Below are positions 63,993 to 64,000 of a stretch of 64,000 nt of DNA, in pieces. Position numbers and translations under genes: made by a program. The DNA comes from Neisseria subflava (lineage in GTDB: Bacteria; Pseudomonadota; Gammaproteobacteria; Burkholderiales; Neisseriaceae). A model generated the notes under the pieces. It was given only the letters and a program-made list of their open reading frames with translations. It searched no databases and was not told the DNA's origin. Position 1 is the first letter of the stretch. Every line of letters starts with the position of its first letter. The stretch lies in contig NZ_CP073115.1 of assembly GCF_024205705.1 (NCBI RefSeq), positions 1,054,001 through 1,118,000 on the forward strand. Direction: 5' to 3'.

Positions 63993-64000
63993 TATTGACT

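Overview
The window is a chromosomal segment of a Neisseria species. Copies of the DNA uptake sequence (DUS) are found throughout, mostly the AGGCCGTCTGAA form, often as inverted pairs that act as transcription terminators. A few copies are ATGCCGTCTGAA or AGGTCGTCTGAA. The dominant AG form, a type VI secretion (T6SS) spike island and the gene content suggest a commensal of the subflava/flavescens/mucosa type rather than a meningococcus or gonococcus. The exact species cannot be fixed from this sequence alone. No rRNA, tRNA, CRISPR array or intact insertion sequence was seen.

Positions 1-51,800 are mostly housekeeping. In order they hold purL (cut by the left edge), rep, a class 1A dihydroorotate dehydrogenase, argD, an RlmK-like methyltransferase and a DEAD-box helicase. 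Next is a leucine block (leuC, leuD, leuB) interspersed with small unrelated genes, then gshA, corA, a thioesterase, gyrA (carrying Ile91), uvrC, aroD and an acetate-transporter gene. The class Ia ribonucleotide reductase locus follows (nrdA, a new 49-aa membrane microprotein gene, nrdB, ferredoxin), then queH, a patatin lipoprotein, recO-pdxJ-acpS and a Nudix gene. After these come the 2-methylcitrate (propionate) island prpB-prpC-acnD-prpF-ackA, then purM, a PerM-type transporter, a nucleoside phosphorylase, hom and several small unknowns.

A 760-base gap before prpB holds a strong promoter, a possible 31-codon leader peptide, a hairpin over its stop codon and a terminator-like structure. 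This arrangement resembles an attenuator or a free-standing small transcript.

Positions 51,850-64,000 form an accessory T6SS effector island, all on the minus strand. Two nearly identical vgrG genes each drive a different toxin-immunity cassette through a different C-terminal extension. Cassette 1 is vgrG1, a VRR-NUC-like nuclease with a hydrophobic hairpin, and a DUF3396-type immunity protein. Cassette 2 is vgrG2, frameshifted in a G tract; an unrecognised 474-aa protein with a Lys-Pro repeat and C-terminal hydrophobic helices; a six-helix membrane protein as likely immunity; and a truncated Rhs remnant. Both cassettes end in a shared repeat of about 260 bp. The homology blocks suggest that effectors are exchanged by recombination between vgrG and this tail. 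The 474-aa/237-aa pair is the strongest candidate for an undescribed toxin-immunity system.
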